Below, in pieces: positions 26,001 to 39,600 of a stretch of 64,000 nucleotides of DNA; the stretch's first letter is position 1, and each line of letters starts with the position of its first letter. The translations under genes were made by a program, and so were the position numbers. Source of the DNA: Phoronis australis (Eukaryota > Phoronida > Phoronidae); assembly GCA_002633005.1 (NCBI GenBank), contig NMRA01000709.1:119380-183379 (forward strand), written 5' to 3'. The notes under the pieces were generated by a model, which was not told the DNA's origin, did not search any database, and saw only the letters and a program-made list of their open reading frames with translations.

Positions 26001-29000
26001 TATAACTGGGGTTTGTCCTGGGTTCAGGAAAGCCACTGTGTTTTGAATCTTATGCATGCAGTGCTTGATTGTGGCAACCGAGTTGGCCTGGTGAAGAATT
26101 ATAGGCATTACTGAGGTAAGGCTCACTTCGAATGACTGGCTGATGTTCTGTGCAGCATGATGGGTTGCTCGTGACACATTTACCCCGTCTTCAATGGTCT
26201 CGGTTAGTGATATCTTTTCCAACCACATGTAATCTTTCTTCATGTGTGACTTGATTGACTCGGGTGTAGGGTAAATATGACTTGTAATTGTAGGAGGATT
26301 GCGATTCTTTGTGATGCAAGCTGGTCGAACGTTGTGAAATCCTCAGGAAGCTCTGGGACTTTCTTGACCTTGACATCTGAATTGAGTTTCAGGGCTTCAC
26401 GTTCTTCACCAGGGTATTCAGAACTTGGGTGCTGAAAGAGGGACATACTGGTACCATGGAAGGAAGATTGAGCTGTAGTTGCAGTCGGGTTGTGGTCAAT
26501 GTTGTCCACCGCAGAAGTCGTGAACATGTGCTTTTGCAGGACTGGTGAGCGGACGACTCCATCTTCAACGTACTGTGCCACAACAGTCTCTCCAAGGTGG
26601 GCTGAGATTTTACGGACCCTGTCATAGGAAACACTGATTCCGTTCTCATGGAGCATCACAATTAGTTGTCTCTTCCTTGTTTTGGCAAAGACAGACAAGC
26701 CAACATACATGGCAAAGGGGGTCTCCGGGTCCTTGGCATGCCTGTTAAATTGTGATCCAGGGGATGTGGCTGACTGCTGAAACAAAAGTACTACCTCTAC
26801 CACTACACCCGTACACCCTATGCATAATATATAATCAGCTATTGATAAAAGACAAATGCAGCATGACCAAAGCATTTGCCCAGACAAAAATCATATAAAT
26901 TGACCGAATTAAAGAGTATAATTGTCTATATCTGGACAATATATGTAATTGAGAGTGTTCACAGTGTCCAAAATGAATTGGGCATACCCAAAACTATAAC
27001 ATTTGACCCCAAGATTGTTAAAATCGGTTGGGTATATACTGATTTACAAGGAAAATCATTGTCACGAACACTGGACGGCGGCCATCTTGAAAAATGGCCG
27101 CCATCTTGGATTTTCAGGTGGCTAGTCAGACAGATCTCTTAAGTATGCTATTATGAGTCATTATGGAAAATTTGGTGCTTGTATCATCATTTGCACATTT
27201 CTGGTGCGTATTTGCACTTATCTGCCCAGCCATAACCTTAAAATACTTTTGCATTATTTTGAAGAGAAATTATTTAACTAATCATAATTGGTGTTTTTTA
27301 AGTCAAAATGACCCACTGATAGTGAACACATTCGCACCCTTACACCCCGAATCTTCCGAAAAATAACTATTACACTACAGTCACGCATCCACTCACCCGG
27401 CGACTCAATGAGTGACATATCGGTCTTACTGAAACAATTCTCGAACGTTTTTTTAGCAGGTGAGGCCAGCAAGTGCTAAGCTAAATATTAAAGCACGTTC
27501 TGCTTGACTGCTCGAGTTAATTTCTTTGGATATAATGCACACCTAGATCATTACATCGCATTTACTCTGGCAAATGAATTCTGATGACAAGCACACGCAC
27601 GTTTACTCTCACACACACGCATACAAACTTCAAAACAAACGTCATGTGACAACAACATGTGCGTTCCTCCAGAGATTTTTCTCGTGTTGCGGGCTACAAT
27701 CTAGCGCAGATTTGGACTAAATCTGCAGTTAATCCAGACTCCACAAGAACTTAAAAATCTTAGAGATGCTGTTTGGAAAACTTGAGGAGGATTTCAGGTA
27801 ATTTGTTGAGTCGAAGCTGTATTCTTATTCAAGAATTCAAGCCCTATCGACGATTGCGAGACCGGCAGCTACGCATTTGTCTGTGACGGAGATTTCGTCC
27901 TGGGATCTCGGCACAATTTTCTGAAAAATGATCGTAATTTAACAACGAATTTTGATAGCAATGCACCACAATTTTGTAGAAAATAAATAATAATATTCTG
28001 CACGCTTTATCTTAGCGTGTTGTGCTTACGTTAAAGTGAGTCGACGCAGAACCGGTGATTGTGCAGAGGTGTTATCCTCAAAATTGCCCATGTTGGCTTG
28101 GTTCTGGTTAAGCAAAAACAACTTTTTTTCACTACCATCCGCCGTGGAGTATTTGTTACTGTTTCTTTCAAGGGAAATATTGTTGACAGTTTCCAAGATA
28201 TGTTTTCTTGCCGCCCTCAAAATGAGCGCTGCATACTTTATGCTATGAAGTCGCAAAGAATTCACTAAGTCGGCCTTTGCTACCAGCTCTACCGATGTGT
28301 GTGACCCATGTTTAACGCAGTTCTTGATCCTTGGGAAACAGGTAGTAACTAAATTTTTTATCTCGCTAAGTGGTATTATATCAGCCAGGCACACAACACG
28401 TATAACCTCCCTGTGGCCGGTTCGCCCCCACGCTTTCCGACGTACTTGTTTACCGGTTTAACTGCAATGCAACATTCTGACCAATTTCCAATATGACGGC
28501 GTTGCAACTTCGCTGTTGGAGACCTATCTCTCTTTTGAACTGTGATGTTAAATTAATAACTAAAGTAATCGCAATCAAAAATTGCGTCACATCATATCAG
28601 AAGCAATGAATTAATTAGAGGCTTCACAATAGCCAATCATGAAATCAAAATTGCACGGTATGCAGACGATACTGTTCTTTTCTTTGAAGACGTAGAATCT
28701 GGCAATAACTGTTTTTGACTTTTAGATTATTTTGGAACATTATCTGGACTCCATTTGAATTTTGAAAAATTCCAAGGGATGTTTGCCTCAACAATGGACC
28801 GAAATTGTTAACCACTTTACGAAATCAGCTGGCCCCAAAAGTCCATTGAAAGTCTAGGAATATTCTTTGATGGAAAATGGGATGATGCTGAAAACTCAAT
28901 TTTGATGATAAAATTCAAAAACTTTAAAGACCTGTTTAGTATTTAGAAAATACGAAATTAGTCCATAAAAGGCAGATTCTTCCTTACGAAAACTTTGGAT

Positions 29001-32000
29001 TTATCGAAACTCTTTCATGTGGTGTCAACTGTGGGTATCGCCAAAAAAGAATTTGTGAAGTTAATGAACGTATCAGAGAATTTATTTGGTTATTTAATAA
29101 ATGAGCCACAAAAATTAAAGAAACTGTGACTATTTCGCCATATCAAGAGGGTGGTTTGAAATATCCTAACATGGAACTGATCAAGTTATTAAACTTTTTA
29201 TTTAATTGGGTCAAGCGTTTTAATACAGAGGATGAGGCAAGTTGGAAGATATACCCGAGGCATCTTTTCAGTCGTATTGGCGGTGTCCTCATTCTTTCAT
29301 CCAATTTTCAACTGAAAACCCTAAAATGCAAAATTAAGAACCCTTTTTACAAAGATGCTCTCACAACCTTGGATATTCTTAATCCTGAAATATTTAATGA
29401 AGTACCAATAGCCAAACAAGTGATAAGGAACAATTGTAACTTTTAAGAATTATTTACCGTTAACAGTTTTAACTGTTAATGTTCCTAGCATGGATGGCAT
29501 GGCACAAGCAAATTTTCAGATGGCTGAGACTACTGATGTGCAACTTGGTAGTGATTTTTATCTGTCAAGTTTCTTGGCAGATTTTTATGAAATATGTCAA
29601 ATATGTTTCTATTATAGCGGCAACTATAACTTCCATTTTCAGACTGATTCAATTGATTTTACTCCCCTCTAGTGGCCTCCATAGTTGTTTTTTCGTCTGT
29701 TTTTGGTGTCTGCCTTTTTTCTGCCAATGTAAATCACATATTTGACTACTGTAGCACCACCTGGTGGACATTTTGCTATCAAGGGGTTTTCATCTGTTGC
29801 TTGGGGGAAGACAGAGCAATTTTGGATGATATCTGAAAAACGATTGGTGGATGTCAACAAAACTAGACACAACTGACATATTTGATGACAATGCATCAGA
29901 CCCTTTGTTTTGGGGGTTGGATTTGTCCACTGCAACATTTTGACCTGCTACTTTTCATGTGTTGTTTGGGTGAATAGTGTTTCTGGATGGTATCTAGTGA
30001 GCCGGTTAACAGATATCAATGAAAATTTACGTAATGGCATATGGTAACCATGTGTCAGTACTATTTTGTTCTCAACAAGGGGCTTTTCTGTGTGTTGTCT
30101 GGGGGAAGAGCATTTCCAGATAATTTGTAGAGAAATGATTGGTGGATTACAAGAAGACTTGACTCAGAGGTACAGATTGACTGCTAATTTTATTTTCTAC
30201 TTTCTTCCAATACAATATAGCTAAGTCTTTTAAGCTAATTTTGTTTGTTTAAATAGTAGTATAGACCTCTATTCACAGTGTTTTAGACATCTTTTGGTCC
30301 TTGTTTTCCAGATTCCCAACACCACTTGAACTGGACCCCTTCAGAGACTCTTGGGACAGAAGGGATCCCTACAGAGATCCTTATAGAGGTAAGACTTAGC
30401 ATTTAGCGATGCAGTCTTGAATCAGTGGGAAACTTGATACCCCAGCCCGTGGCATATTGTCACTGCCTCCAACTACACAATGGTCCGACATACCAGTTTA
30501 ATCTAAAAACCCATCGAAATTCGAGAAAAAACAAATTAGTTCTCCTCTTGGCACACAACAATGGATACTGTGGACAGACTCAGCAATGATTTTTTCACCT
30601 CCGGGTTGTGACGTATTTTCGGAATATAGCCGAAATAGAAAATTTTCTGTTCTCAACATTTTGTGGGGAAGTGTTTTTTAAACGAATTATAAATGAATCT
30701 GTGGGATGAAATAAAAAGAAAATGTTAATGCGGTTCTCAAGCAAACTTTATTAACAATCAACACATGTGTATACATAATATTAACAATTACAACGAAATA
30801 GCTTTCAACCTATCACTTTAACTCATTCGACCCTGAGCACCATATGGAATAAATTGCTTAGTGGCCTGGCTGAGCTGTGGAATGTCTACCCCCTTGAAGT
30901 CGGAGGGTATTTCACTCAGAACTAGGTCACAAGCACTGCACATAATTAAAACCTCATCACTCAGTCATTAGTAAACATATACTTACCAAATTTTCAGCAA
31001 TACATCTTGAGTAAATGAGCTTCATGTCGATATAAAATTTATCCAAGTTCAATATCGATAAAGGGTTGAACAAGTAGTTTTACTTTTTGTTTTCCAGAAA
31101 CAGAGACGTTTGTTTACAAATAATCCATTTAAATTTCCAGAAAACATGTCAAGAAAGTTTTCTGTGTAGCATATCCTCATCATAAACTAGATCACTGAAA
31201 TCTGTATCTAAATCTGACCTCTGAGTGCCATCGGTATCCACCCTTTCATATCCATAATCACTGAAGTCTGTATCTAAATGTGACCAGTGTCATCAGTATT
31301 CACACTATCCTCCATAATAAAAACTTCAAGAACTGTGAGAGAGCAGCAGAGATGATGTCCGTATAATATCAAGGCAGCAATTTCAAGTGAGTGTGTGCAC
31401 AGTGCTAGTCACAGAGTAGAGTGTTCCTAGTAACTGAATATTTTGTTATTGTTTCAGGTCAGTTCAAATAAAATAAACAGGAGCACCCTAGCAGATGATT
31501 AAGTGGTGACAGCAGTGTTATGTAACACCAATTAGGCTACAATTCAGGGCAATTAGCTTCATTCTAGTCTTCAAATCAAACAAACATACTATATTTCAGG
31601 GAGGAATATATTTATAACCTTTCAAAAGTTACCACAACAACCACTACAAAGTTAACACGCTTCCTGGTTTTTCCTTGAATTGATAATTTGCTTGTGAAGA
31701 AATGGTTCTAAATTCCAGAAATAACAGCCAATAGGCATTAACTTCACAAACAAGAAGTTAACACAGAGTATGGTGTCTCAATCCTCATTGGATAGAAAAC
31801 TGGGAATACCCTAGATATATTTAAACTTAAACCAATAAATTGCTGCCTTCTATCCCTCCTGAAGGCGTGATCCGCCTGTGAGATACATTCTTAGATAACG
31901 CCTCCAGACGGCATCAGACCCTGAGTGAAAATAAACAGTCACGCCATAAGCGGGATCAGGGAGGAATGAGTTAAAAAAAGGTACTCATGATGGTCAGCCT

Positions 32001-33631
32001 GCTCAGGGAGGGACTGCTTCCCTTTCCCTTGCTGGCTGTCCCTCATGACAAAGCCTTCCTAACAATAGCTCTATAGTGAGCCAGCCAACCACACTTGTGC
32101 AATATTACATAATCATCGATAAGGCCTTGAGAACATATCAGTAGAATTCACCTTTATAACTACTTAGGCATTTATGTAAAATTTTAGTTCCATATTACTA
32201 AGTCTTGATTAAAACCCATCATATACGGACATCGAATGGCAAAAATTGATGCACAACTTGCCGAGAAACAAAAAAACTTGTGAACATTTAGCATTGAGGC
32301 ATTAATACGCATGTTACATGGCTTGAATCAGATGTTCAGTTTTGTTAATAAATGTGGACATTCTCCATTCAGAACCCTTTATTTATACTCTATGAACATC
32401 ATTCTCTTGATAAATTTGCCAATTAATTGAAAGAATGTTGCTCATTTTCAAGTTGCTGAGAACTCGATCTTTCTGCGCGCGCATTAATAACCGTGTAATA
32501 AACTTCAGCGTTGACTTCTAATGTCAGAACCTGTCCGAAGTTTTAGAAATAGGCAATATTGGCCTTCCAAATTCGTGAAATATGAGAAAGTCGGCAAAAA
32601 TTGACAGTGTCCGAAATCTTAGAATTTAGGCATATGCAATCGGGTGCCGACATTTGCAGTTTTAGGCGATTTGAACTTGCGTGCAGATTAGTGATCGTTA
32701 TTGCTGACAAGAAATTCACACGAGCTTAAACAGCGATGTTGCTGACTATGAACAGGAGTGACTCACCAAACTTTGTGATAGGAAATAATGTATGTATTTG
32801 TCGTGTAACACGCCTTGACTGATTATTCGTAATATCCATTGGTGCTCAACGAAGTTCACGTTAACTGTTCGCAAACCAAGCAAACGATGCAACTGCAGGT
32901 ATTATATGTTACCCTGCTTTGTTTCTGGGGCAGCACGTGCGACATACTTAGTCACCTGTCACTCAAATAGACTAGCGAAACAGCGTAGCTGCCAACGAGA
33001 TACAAGTAAATAAGGTCCGGACTTTTATTTGGCAATTATAGAACTGTTGCTTTATGAGTCTGATGTATATTCAATCAATAAAAGTTTGCAATTGTTATTC
33101 TGAAACATAGCAATAGGCCAGATTACAACTTGACCGAAGAGCCTGCGTAGTTCTAATCGCAAAACACCACCAAGCGCAAGTGACTGTTCACGTGTAGCCG
33201 GCTACAAGTGCGTTAACTACTTGGATGCAGCTAATTATGCTTTACTATAAAAGCGGTTCGTCCCGATAATCTCGGCCCTTGCATTCCCGATACTGCTGTT
33301 GGAATTTTATCTGTCCCATGTTCACTCCAGCCCAGTAACAATGCCGTCTGCTCGTGAATGAATTCAATTTATATTTTATGCATGTAGGCGGATTTAGATT
33401 GAACTTCGTTTCGGGACCAGGTTTCGTTTTTCAAATCACGCTATCATGAGTGGTCAAACTATCCATGAAAGTGATGGGACAGGTACAAATGGAGCAACTT
33501 TCACTAAAGATTAATAGGTCCACACACTGTTTTAGATGGTTTCAAAATTCTTAACCTTGGTGCGAGAAAGACGAAGCATTTCGTGTAGAATACTAAATGG
33601 GCTAGTAAATAGAATGTGAGTAGGTAGACAA

Positions 33632-33693
<62 letters not shown>

Positions 33694-36600
33694 CATGAAC
33701 ATTTTTAACGTATTCTGGGTGACATTAACGAGAACGTGGATTTTTGCATTTCACAAAATTTGTTTTACTTGCCACTGAACAACATCGTTTTGGCGATTCG
33801 GGCGCCTGGCAAAGTGAAGGTCTGGTCCGCTTCGGGAGGAAGTTAAGTGAGCTGCAGGTTCACAGAAAAAAATTGAAGCTGTGAACCTGAAATCTGACTT
33901 GGTAACACAATGCCAGTCTCATCACCGGTGCTTATTACTTAGCTGTTAATCCAAATAGCGTGACAGTGGCGAATCTAGGATACCATAAGGGGGGGACATG
34001 TTGCCTTGGGAAATTGGGGTAAGTGCAATTGTATGCGCACAGGGGCCTGAAAGTTGTAGGGACCGGAATGTGGTGGACCTTCCGTTCAGAAAATCTATCG
34101 ATGCGAGCCCCCCCTCATGCGCTACCAGTCCTAGTTACTGAACTCAATATTTCCTCAAGCTTCACACTGGGGTTTTTTCAGTTTGCTTGCGGCTGCCAAG
34201 GGGGAGGGCCTGGGCCCCCCTAAGTCTGCCTATGCGTGGCACTGTGGCAATTACGCGAAAGTCAGAGAATTTACAGTTTATTTGCATAATGAAACCGCAA
34301 TCAAGCTTGAGAAATGATTCGACTGCGATCCGCCTCGATAACTACAAAGTGCGCAGTGGCAGATCTAGGATATCACAAGGTGGGGTCCAACATTTTGTCC
34401 GGCTGTAAGCATTTGCGCAAACTGAAGCACGATTGTAGATGCGCATAGCACCGAATGGGGGGAGGTCTGGAATGGGGTTTGCCACCCTCCCGTCCAGGAA
34501 ATTTTTCTGTTTTTACCTCTAAAACTCAAGCATTTTCCTTGATTCTTGAAGTATTATCCAAGAAAAAAGGAAAAAAAACAAAAAACCCACGGAGAATGTG
34601 TCAAACAGGAAAAACTGCAAGTACCAGACTTGAACTCACGACCTGGTGGATAGAAAGCGCGTGCGTTACCATTACACCACCACAGTTTAACTACTTATTT
34701 TTATGCGCCCACATATTTATATGTGGACTCATTATGCCGTCATCTCCGTCCGTCCGTCCGTCCGGGCGGCGTCCGTCCGGCGTCCGCTGCGCCATCTCCA
34801 AAACCCTTTGACATACGTTCATGAAATTTGGCACATATGTTCCATTCATGAATGGGACGGCATGTGCGAACTTTCGGACAGGTCCGAGTACCGGTGTGCC
34901 CCCTAGTGGCAATTTTAGTTTTTTACGCTTACCTTTGTAGCTTCACAAGTCCTTATTGGATTTTCATGAAATTTGGTACGTAGGTACCTGTTAGTGAGAT
35001 GACGCTATCCTCCCATTTTCAGATGGATTCGACATATTTTGCGCCACCTAGTGGCCATTTTTAGTGTTTTCGAGTCTGTTTTTGTGCGTCCACCCTTCTA
35101 TCAACCAAACCGCTCAAAGGATGATTGTGAAAATTGGCATGTATATGCTTACTATGTAGAGGACGGTTGGCGATGATTTTCCGACGATTTCGACTACTGT
35201 GGCGCCTCCTAGTGGCAGTTTTGTTTTTTTAGCGCCTATGGCTGTATCTCCTAAACCGTTCGCAGGACCTTTACGGAATTGTGTAAGTATATTTATATGA
35301 TGTTAACAACGGAAGATCACGACTTTTGGACGGATTGGACTACCGGTGTGCCCCCTAGTGGCAATTTTAACTTTTTTTCGTTTACCTTTGTATCTTCACA
35401 AGTCCTTATTGGATTTTCATGAAATTTGGTACGTAGGCACCTGTTAGTGAGATGACGCTATCCTCCCATTTTCAGATGGATTCGACATAGTTTGCGCCAC
35501 CTAGTGGCCATTTTTAGTGTTTTCGAGTCTGTTTTTGTGCGTCCACCCCTCTATCAACCAAACCGCTCAAAGGATGATTGTGAAAATTGGCATGTATGTG
35601 TTTACTATAAGGAAGACGGCTGACAATGATTTTCAGATGATTTGGACTACTGTGGCACCTCCTAGTGGTAGTTTTGTTTTTTTGCGCCCATGGCTGTATC
35701 CCAAACCGTTTGCAGGATCTTTACTAAATTTAGCAAGTGTATTTATGTGATGTTGACAACGGACCATGACGACTTTAGGATGATTCTGACTACCGGTATT
35801 CCTCTAGTGGCAATTTTAGTATTTGCCTCTAGTGGCAATTTTAGTATTTTACATTGACCTCTTTATTTTCTTCAGGTGTGTTCTTTGTGTTACTTCGTGA
35901 CTATGAAGGAAAAGTTCCAAGTAGAAATTTGATTCTGGCATTCTAATGCTGTGCTAATCTCGTTTGTTGGTAAATTTGTTTTTAATTCTATGTTTCTGTG
36001 GTGCTTTAAGCAACTGGTGTATAGGATGTGGTTATATTATGAAGATCACTCACATTTTGCCCCTAGCCTGTTGAGGAGACGAGGACCATGCCTTTCCATT
36101 TTGCAAAGTACAACATACTACATATATGCCCTCTACTGGCCACTTGATGGTACCAATAAACAACCCTAGAAGGATACCGTATGCGGTGCAATTGTGGGCG
36201 CATTTCAACGCTTTGCGTTGCTCTTGTTTCTTTTTGTAATGCTTATTACACGTTTTATATTTTGTGCCATCAATTCTTAACAAATTTGTCGTATTTAAAA
36301 TAGTCTTCGAATGCCCAAAAGACCAAATCCGTTATTCGTGTTGGCAATAATAACGGCATTGCTTTGGAAATCGTCTTAAGATAAGGTTTGACAAAGAGAA
36401 TATTACGAGTTTCTGAGTGATCCACTAAGGCTTCGATTAAAATTCACATCTTACCAGCAGCTTCTGTTTTTTCATCGTCACCCAGGTTCCATTTTCTTTA
36501 AAAAATGAAGTAAATTTTCTTCATTGCACAGTGGAGAAGACGACGGAAACGAAGTCGTAGTGCGCAGCGCCCCTGCCGGTCGCTTGGGATATCGCGGGAG

Positions 36601-39600
36601 AGCCTATATACGTAGCCATAGTTCTGTTACGAACAAGCCGTGTTCCGAATTTGACACTTGAAATTGGATTTGAGCCCCCCCCCAACACTAAAACTGCACA
36701 CATTTAAATCCTTTTTCATCCGTATAATTTTAATTACTGGGGTTTATTAATAAACTCAACATTTCCCTACGCTCTTACTGTTTTATTTTTTTTTGCGGCA
36801 GCCAAGGGGGGGGGGGGGNCTACTAAATCCGCCTATGGTGCGACATCAGTCAATTACATTACATCGGCAGCAGTTTTAAATGATATGTAACTCTGTTGCT
36901 TGATGAATTTCAAGATTTAAGTCCTTTCATGCGGAAAAGTGCTGTCTCAAATGTGATAGTAATGGCCAATGCCGCTAAAATCGATGTGTCTGAAATTTCA
37001 GAAATAGGGGTGAATGTCAAATTCAACCGTTTGCCAAATTTCAGAATCAAAAATTCTGTTTGTGGTTGGATTTAGGTGTCCGAAATTTGGGAGACTGTTT
37101 GGAATTTTTACAGAATTATTATTTTTGCATGATATGTATTGAAACTTTGTTTTATATTCGTCAGGTTAGATTGCTTTGATGACAACTGTGAACAGTAAGC
37201 CTACACAAGTGGTGCGTTTTTAATCACAGAATATGTAAACAAAAGGTTTAAATCCATTATCGTTTTCTACGAGTTTATTTGTAGAAAACCAATTACAAGA
37301 CTTTAGAATTTATTCAAATACGAACATGATAATGAATTTCAAAAAGGATGTTGTCGTGATGTATGCACTATCCGTGTCCGAGTTAAGGAAAATACTGTTC
37401 GTATTATTACTTCTCAGGTCCATCTTGGTGAATACCTCAGTTTTAATCATTTAAGGAATTCTACAAAGTTTGTAAGGAGAAACAAAATGTTGTTGTTTGT
37501 AAATGGTCCCGGGTAATTTCGAATGTATGTTACGCTGTTACTCGTGATTGATTTAGTCTACTTACAGGGAACAGAGAACTGTACAATCTGAGACAGGTCC
37601 TACGTATTATTTTTTCTGGAGGATCCTTTATTCATACCATTTATTTCTCTTTTGTCGGGAGTTCTGAGACTCTTTGATTTTGGTGAAATCGCGGATAACG
37701 TTCATTCTGTTCCCTACAATTTGGTGCATCACACTTTGAAATTCAATCCTGATAATTGGATTGTCTATGGAATTTTGAAAACAAGCACCTCAATTCAGCC
37801 TATGTGACTGCAAAGTTACTTGGGGTTCTGGGACAAAATTTCCAACAGTTACTTGGAGGTGAAAGAGTTAAGAACTTAGGCTGGACCAATATGGGCAAAG
37901 CCACCATATTTTGTGGGAACACAGTAAAATGTTATACAGCACACATCACGAATTTTTGTCCGACCGGTCGGAAATTGGTCGACGACCGGCCGTCGACCGG
38001 TCGTCTAGCCGACCAGCAGCCGACCAACTACGGTCGGCTAGGAGCCGTCTGCTGAGTCGTCTCTGTGATCGGCCCCTGGGTCGGCTGAGTGGTCGCCTAG
38101 CGTAGACGACCAATTCGGATTAAGCGTGTCCTTGGTCGGCAATTACCATTTTATGACTTAGCGGGTGAACTTTGGACAAACAAACATTTAACTTTCGCTG
38201 TTCGTTTACCAGTGGCAACTCGGTCTTGGCATCGGTTTTTCAACTTTTGTTCAACTATTAAAAGGAGGTAAAATCGAATCAACCTACAAGTACGAAGTGC
38301 GTGACATTAAACCAGCCTGAAACTTTATGTTGAATTAATGACGGAGTGGTAAAATCAAACGTTAAGTGATATCGCGGAAGCATAATTTCTAACTTTAGAT
38401 ATGAGACTTTTTATACAGTACATTATGCATAAAACAAGCACGAAATTTGAAATTTACAGTAAAATTGCATATAAATCAGAATACAACACTGGATAATTTA
38501 CGGCCTCAAGTGTTTTCATGTCGCGGAATGCTCAACAAGCAGTGGGCATTTGCGCTCATCCGATATTGCTCTTGATCATCACTTCATCACGCTGTACATT
38601 GCGCTTTACCACAGATAATTATAGTTATGCGCCCACATATTTATATGTGGACGCATTATGCCGTCATCTCCGTCCGTCCGTCCGTACGGGCGGCGTCCGT
38701 CCGGCGTCCGCTGCTCTATTTCCAAAACCCTTTGACATACGTTCATGAAATTTGGCACATATGTTCCATTCATAAATGGGACGGCATGTGCGAACTTTTG
38801 GACGGATCCGACTACCGGTGTGCCCCCTAGTGGCAATTTTAGTTTTTTACGCTTACCTTTGTATCTTCAAAAGTCCTGAACGGATTGTCATGAAATTTGG
38901 TACGTAGGCACCTATTAGTGAGATGACGCTATCCTCCCGTTTTCAGATGGATTCAACATAGTTTGCGCCACCTAGTGGCCTTTTTTACTGTTTTCGAATC
39001 TGTATTTTTGCGTCCACCCCTCTATCAACCAAACCGCCCAAAGGATGATTGTGAAAATTGGCATGTATATGCTTACTATGCAGAGGACGGTTGACGATGA
39101 TTTTCCGACTATTTTGACTACTGTGGTGTCTCCTAGTGGCAGTTTTTTTTTTGAGCCTATTGCTGTATCTCCTAAACTGTTCCCAGGATCTTTACGAAAT
39201 TTAATAAGTGTATTTATATGATGTTAACAATAAACGATGAGGACTTTTGGACAGATCCGACTACCAGTGTGCCCCCTAGTGGCAATTTTATTTTTTTACG
39301 TTTACCTTTGTATCTTCAAAAGTCCTTAACGGATTTTCATGAAATTTGGTATGTAGGCACCTATTAGTGCGATGATGCTATCGTCTCGTTTTCAGATGGA
39401 TTCGACCTAGTTTGCGACACGCAGTAGCCATTTTTACTGTTTTTGAGTCTGTTTTTTGGCGTCCACCCCTCTATCAATCAAACCGCTCTAAGTATGATTG
39501 TGAAAATTGGGCATGTATGTTCTGACTATGAAGAGGACGGTTGACGCTGAATTTCCCATGACTTTGATTACTGTGGCGCCTCCTAGTGGCAGTTTTTTTT

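Larger units (their letters stand above)
22590..26776 (-). pseudogene. Broken copy of a large uncharacterised animal protein family
   Basis: Reading right to left, an acceptor-like TTGTTTCAG (26777) precedes sequence with FTTSAVDNIDHNPTATTAQ (near 26500), HQANSVATIKHC, WQWSEGYGQDKFVIMFRGLH, RRWMVAGPEVSSLVSGYE, DTIIIDGSAL (near 24645), KTFDDYAKED, then NKTELFNFLAEK, a KEAHTR motif (23360), NDTDVVVIAV (23275), HAFTGCD (23110) and a Cys-rich tail (22595-22715). I recognise this order from a long protein family common in marine invertebrate and fish genomes but with no assigned function. Frameshifts lie near 26310, 24612 and 23056; stops near 25876, 25449 and 24849. Element A splits it (23558-24573). 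The N-terminal part is absent. Confidence 0.7.
22105..27231 (-). mobile_element. Element J: 5.1-kb TIR element carrying an uncharacterised protein family
   Basis: The ends are long (~120 bp) imperfect inverted repeats. Shared blocks are GCTGGGCAGATA, GATGATACAAGCACCAAA, GACTAGCCACCT and ATGGC.GCC. The flanks together match the unbroken B copy around 53150-53260, which serves as an empty site. Between the ends lies one broken gene on the - strand. Either this gene is the element's own, or it was captured; no known transposase motif is visible. Confidence 0.65.
21511..27980 (+). mobile_element. B-family element, second copy, split by element J
   Basis: The segments 21511-22104 and 27232-27980 match the copy at 52687-53950 in order (for example ACGTCTTCAATTTATCAA, CCATTCATGAAACGGGTA-like, TTTGATAGCAATGCACCACA). 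The right terminal repeat is missing, so the copy is truncated. Confidence 0.7.
21356..28514. mobile_element. Element G: 7.2-kb composite insertion in the LINE
   Basis: The ends AGCGGAGTTGCAAC (21356) and GTTGCAACTTCGCT (28514) are inverted with one mismatch. They sit between LINE codons for ...SLDN and WRPISLLN. I could not define a clear target duplication. Inside are a B copy, element J and element A, nested. The unique G arms are 21370-21510 and 27985-28500. Confidence 0.55.

Noticed and set aside
34691-38836. Similar 66-76-codon frames on both strands in the two D copies
   Set aside because: Their similarity comes from the shared non-coding repeat; both strands are equally open and no family is recognised.
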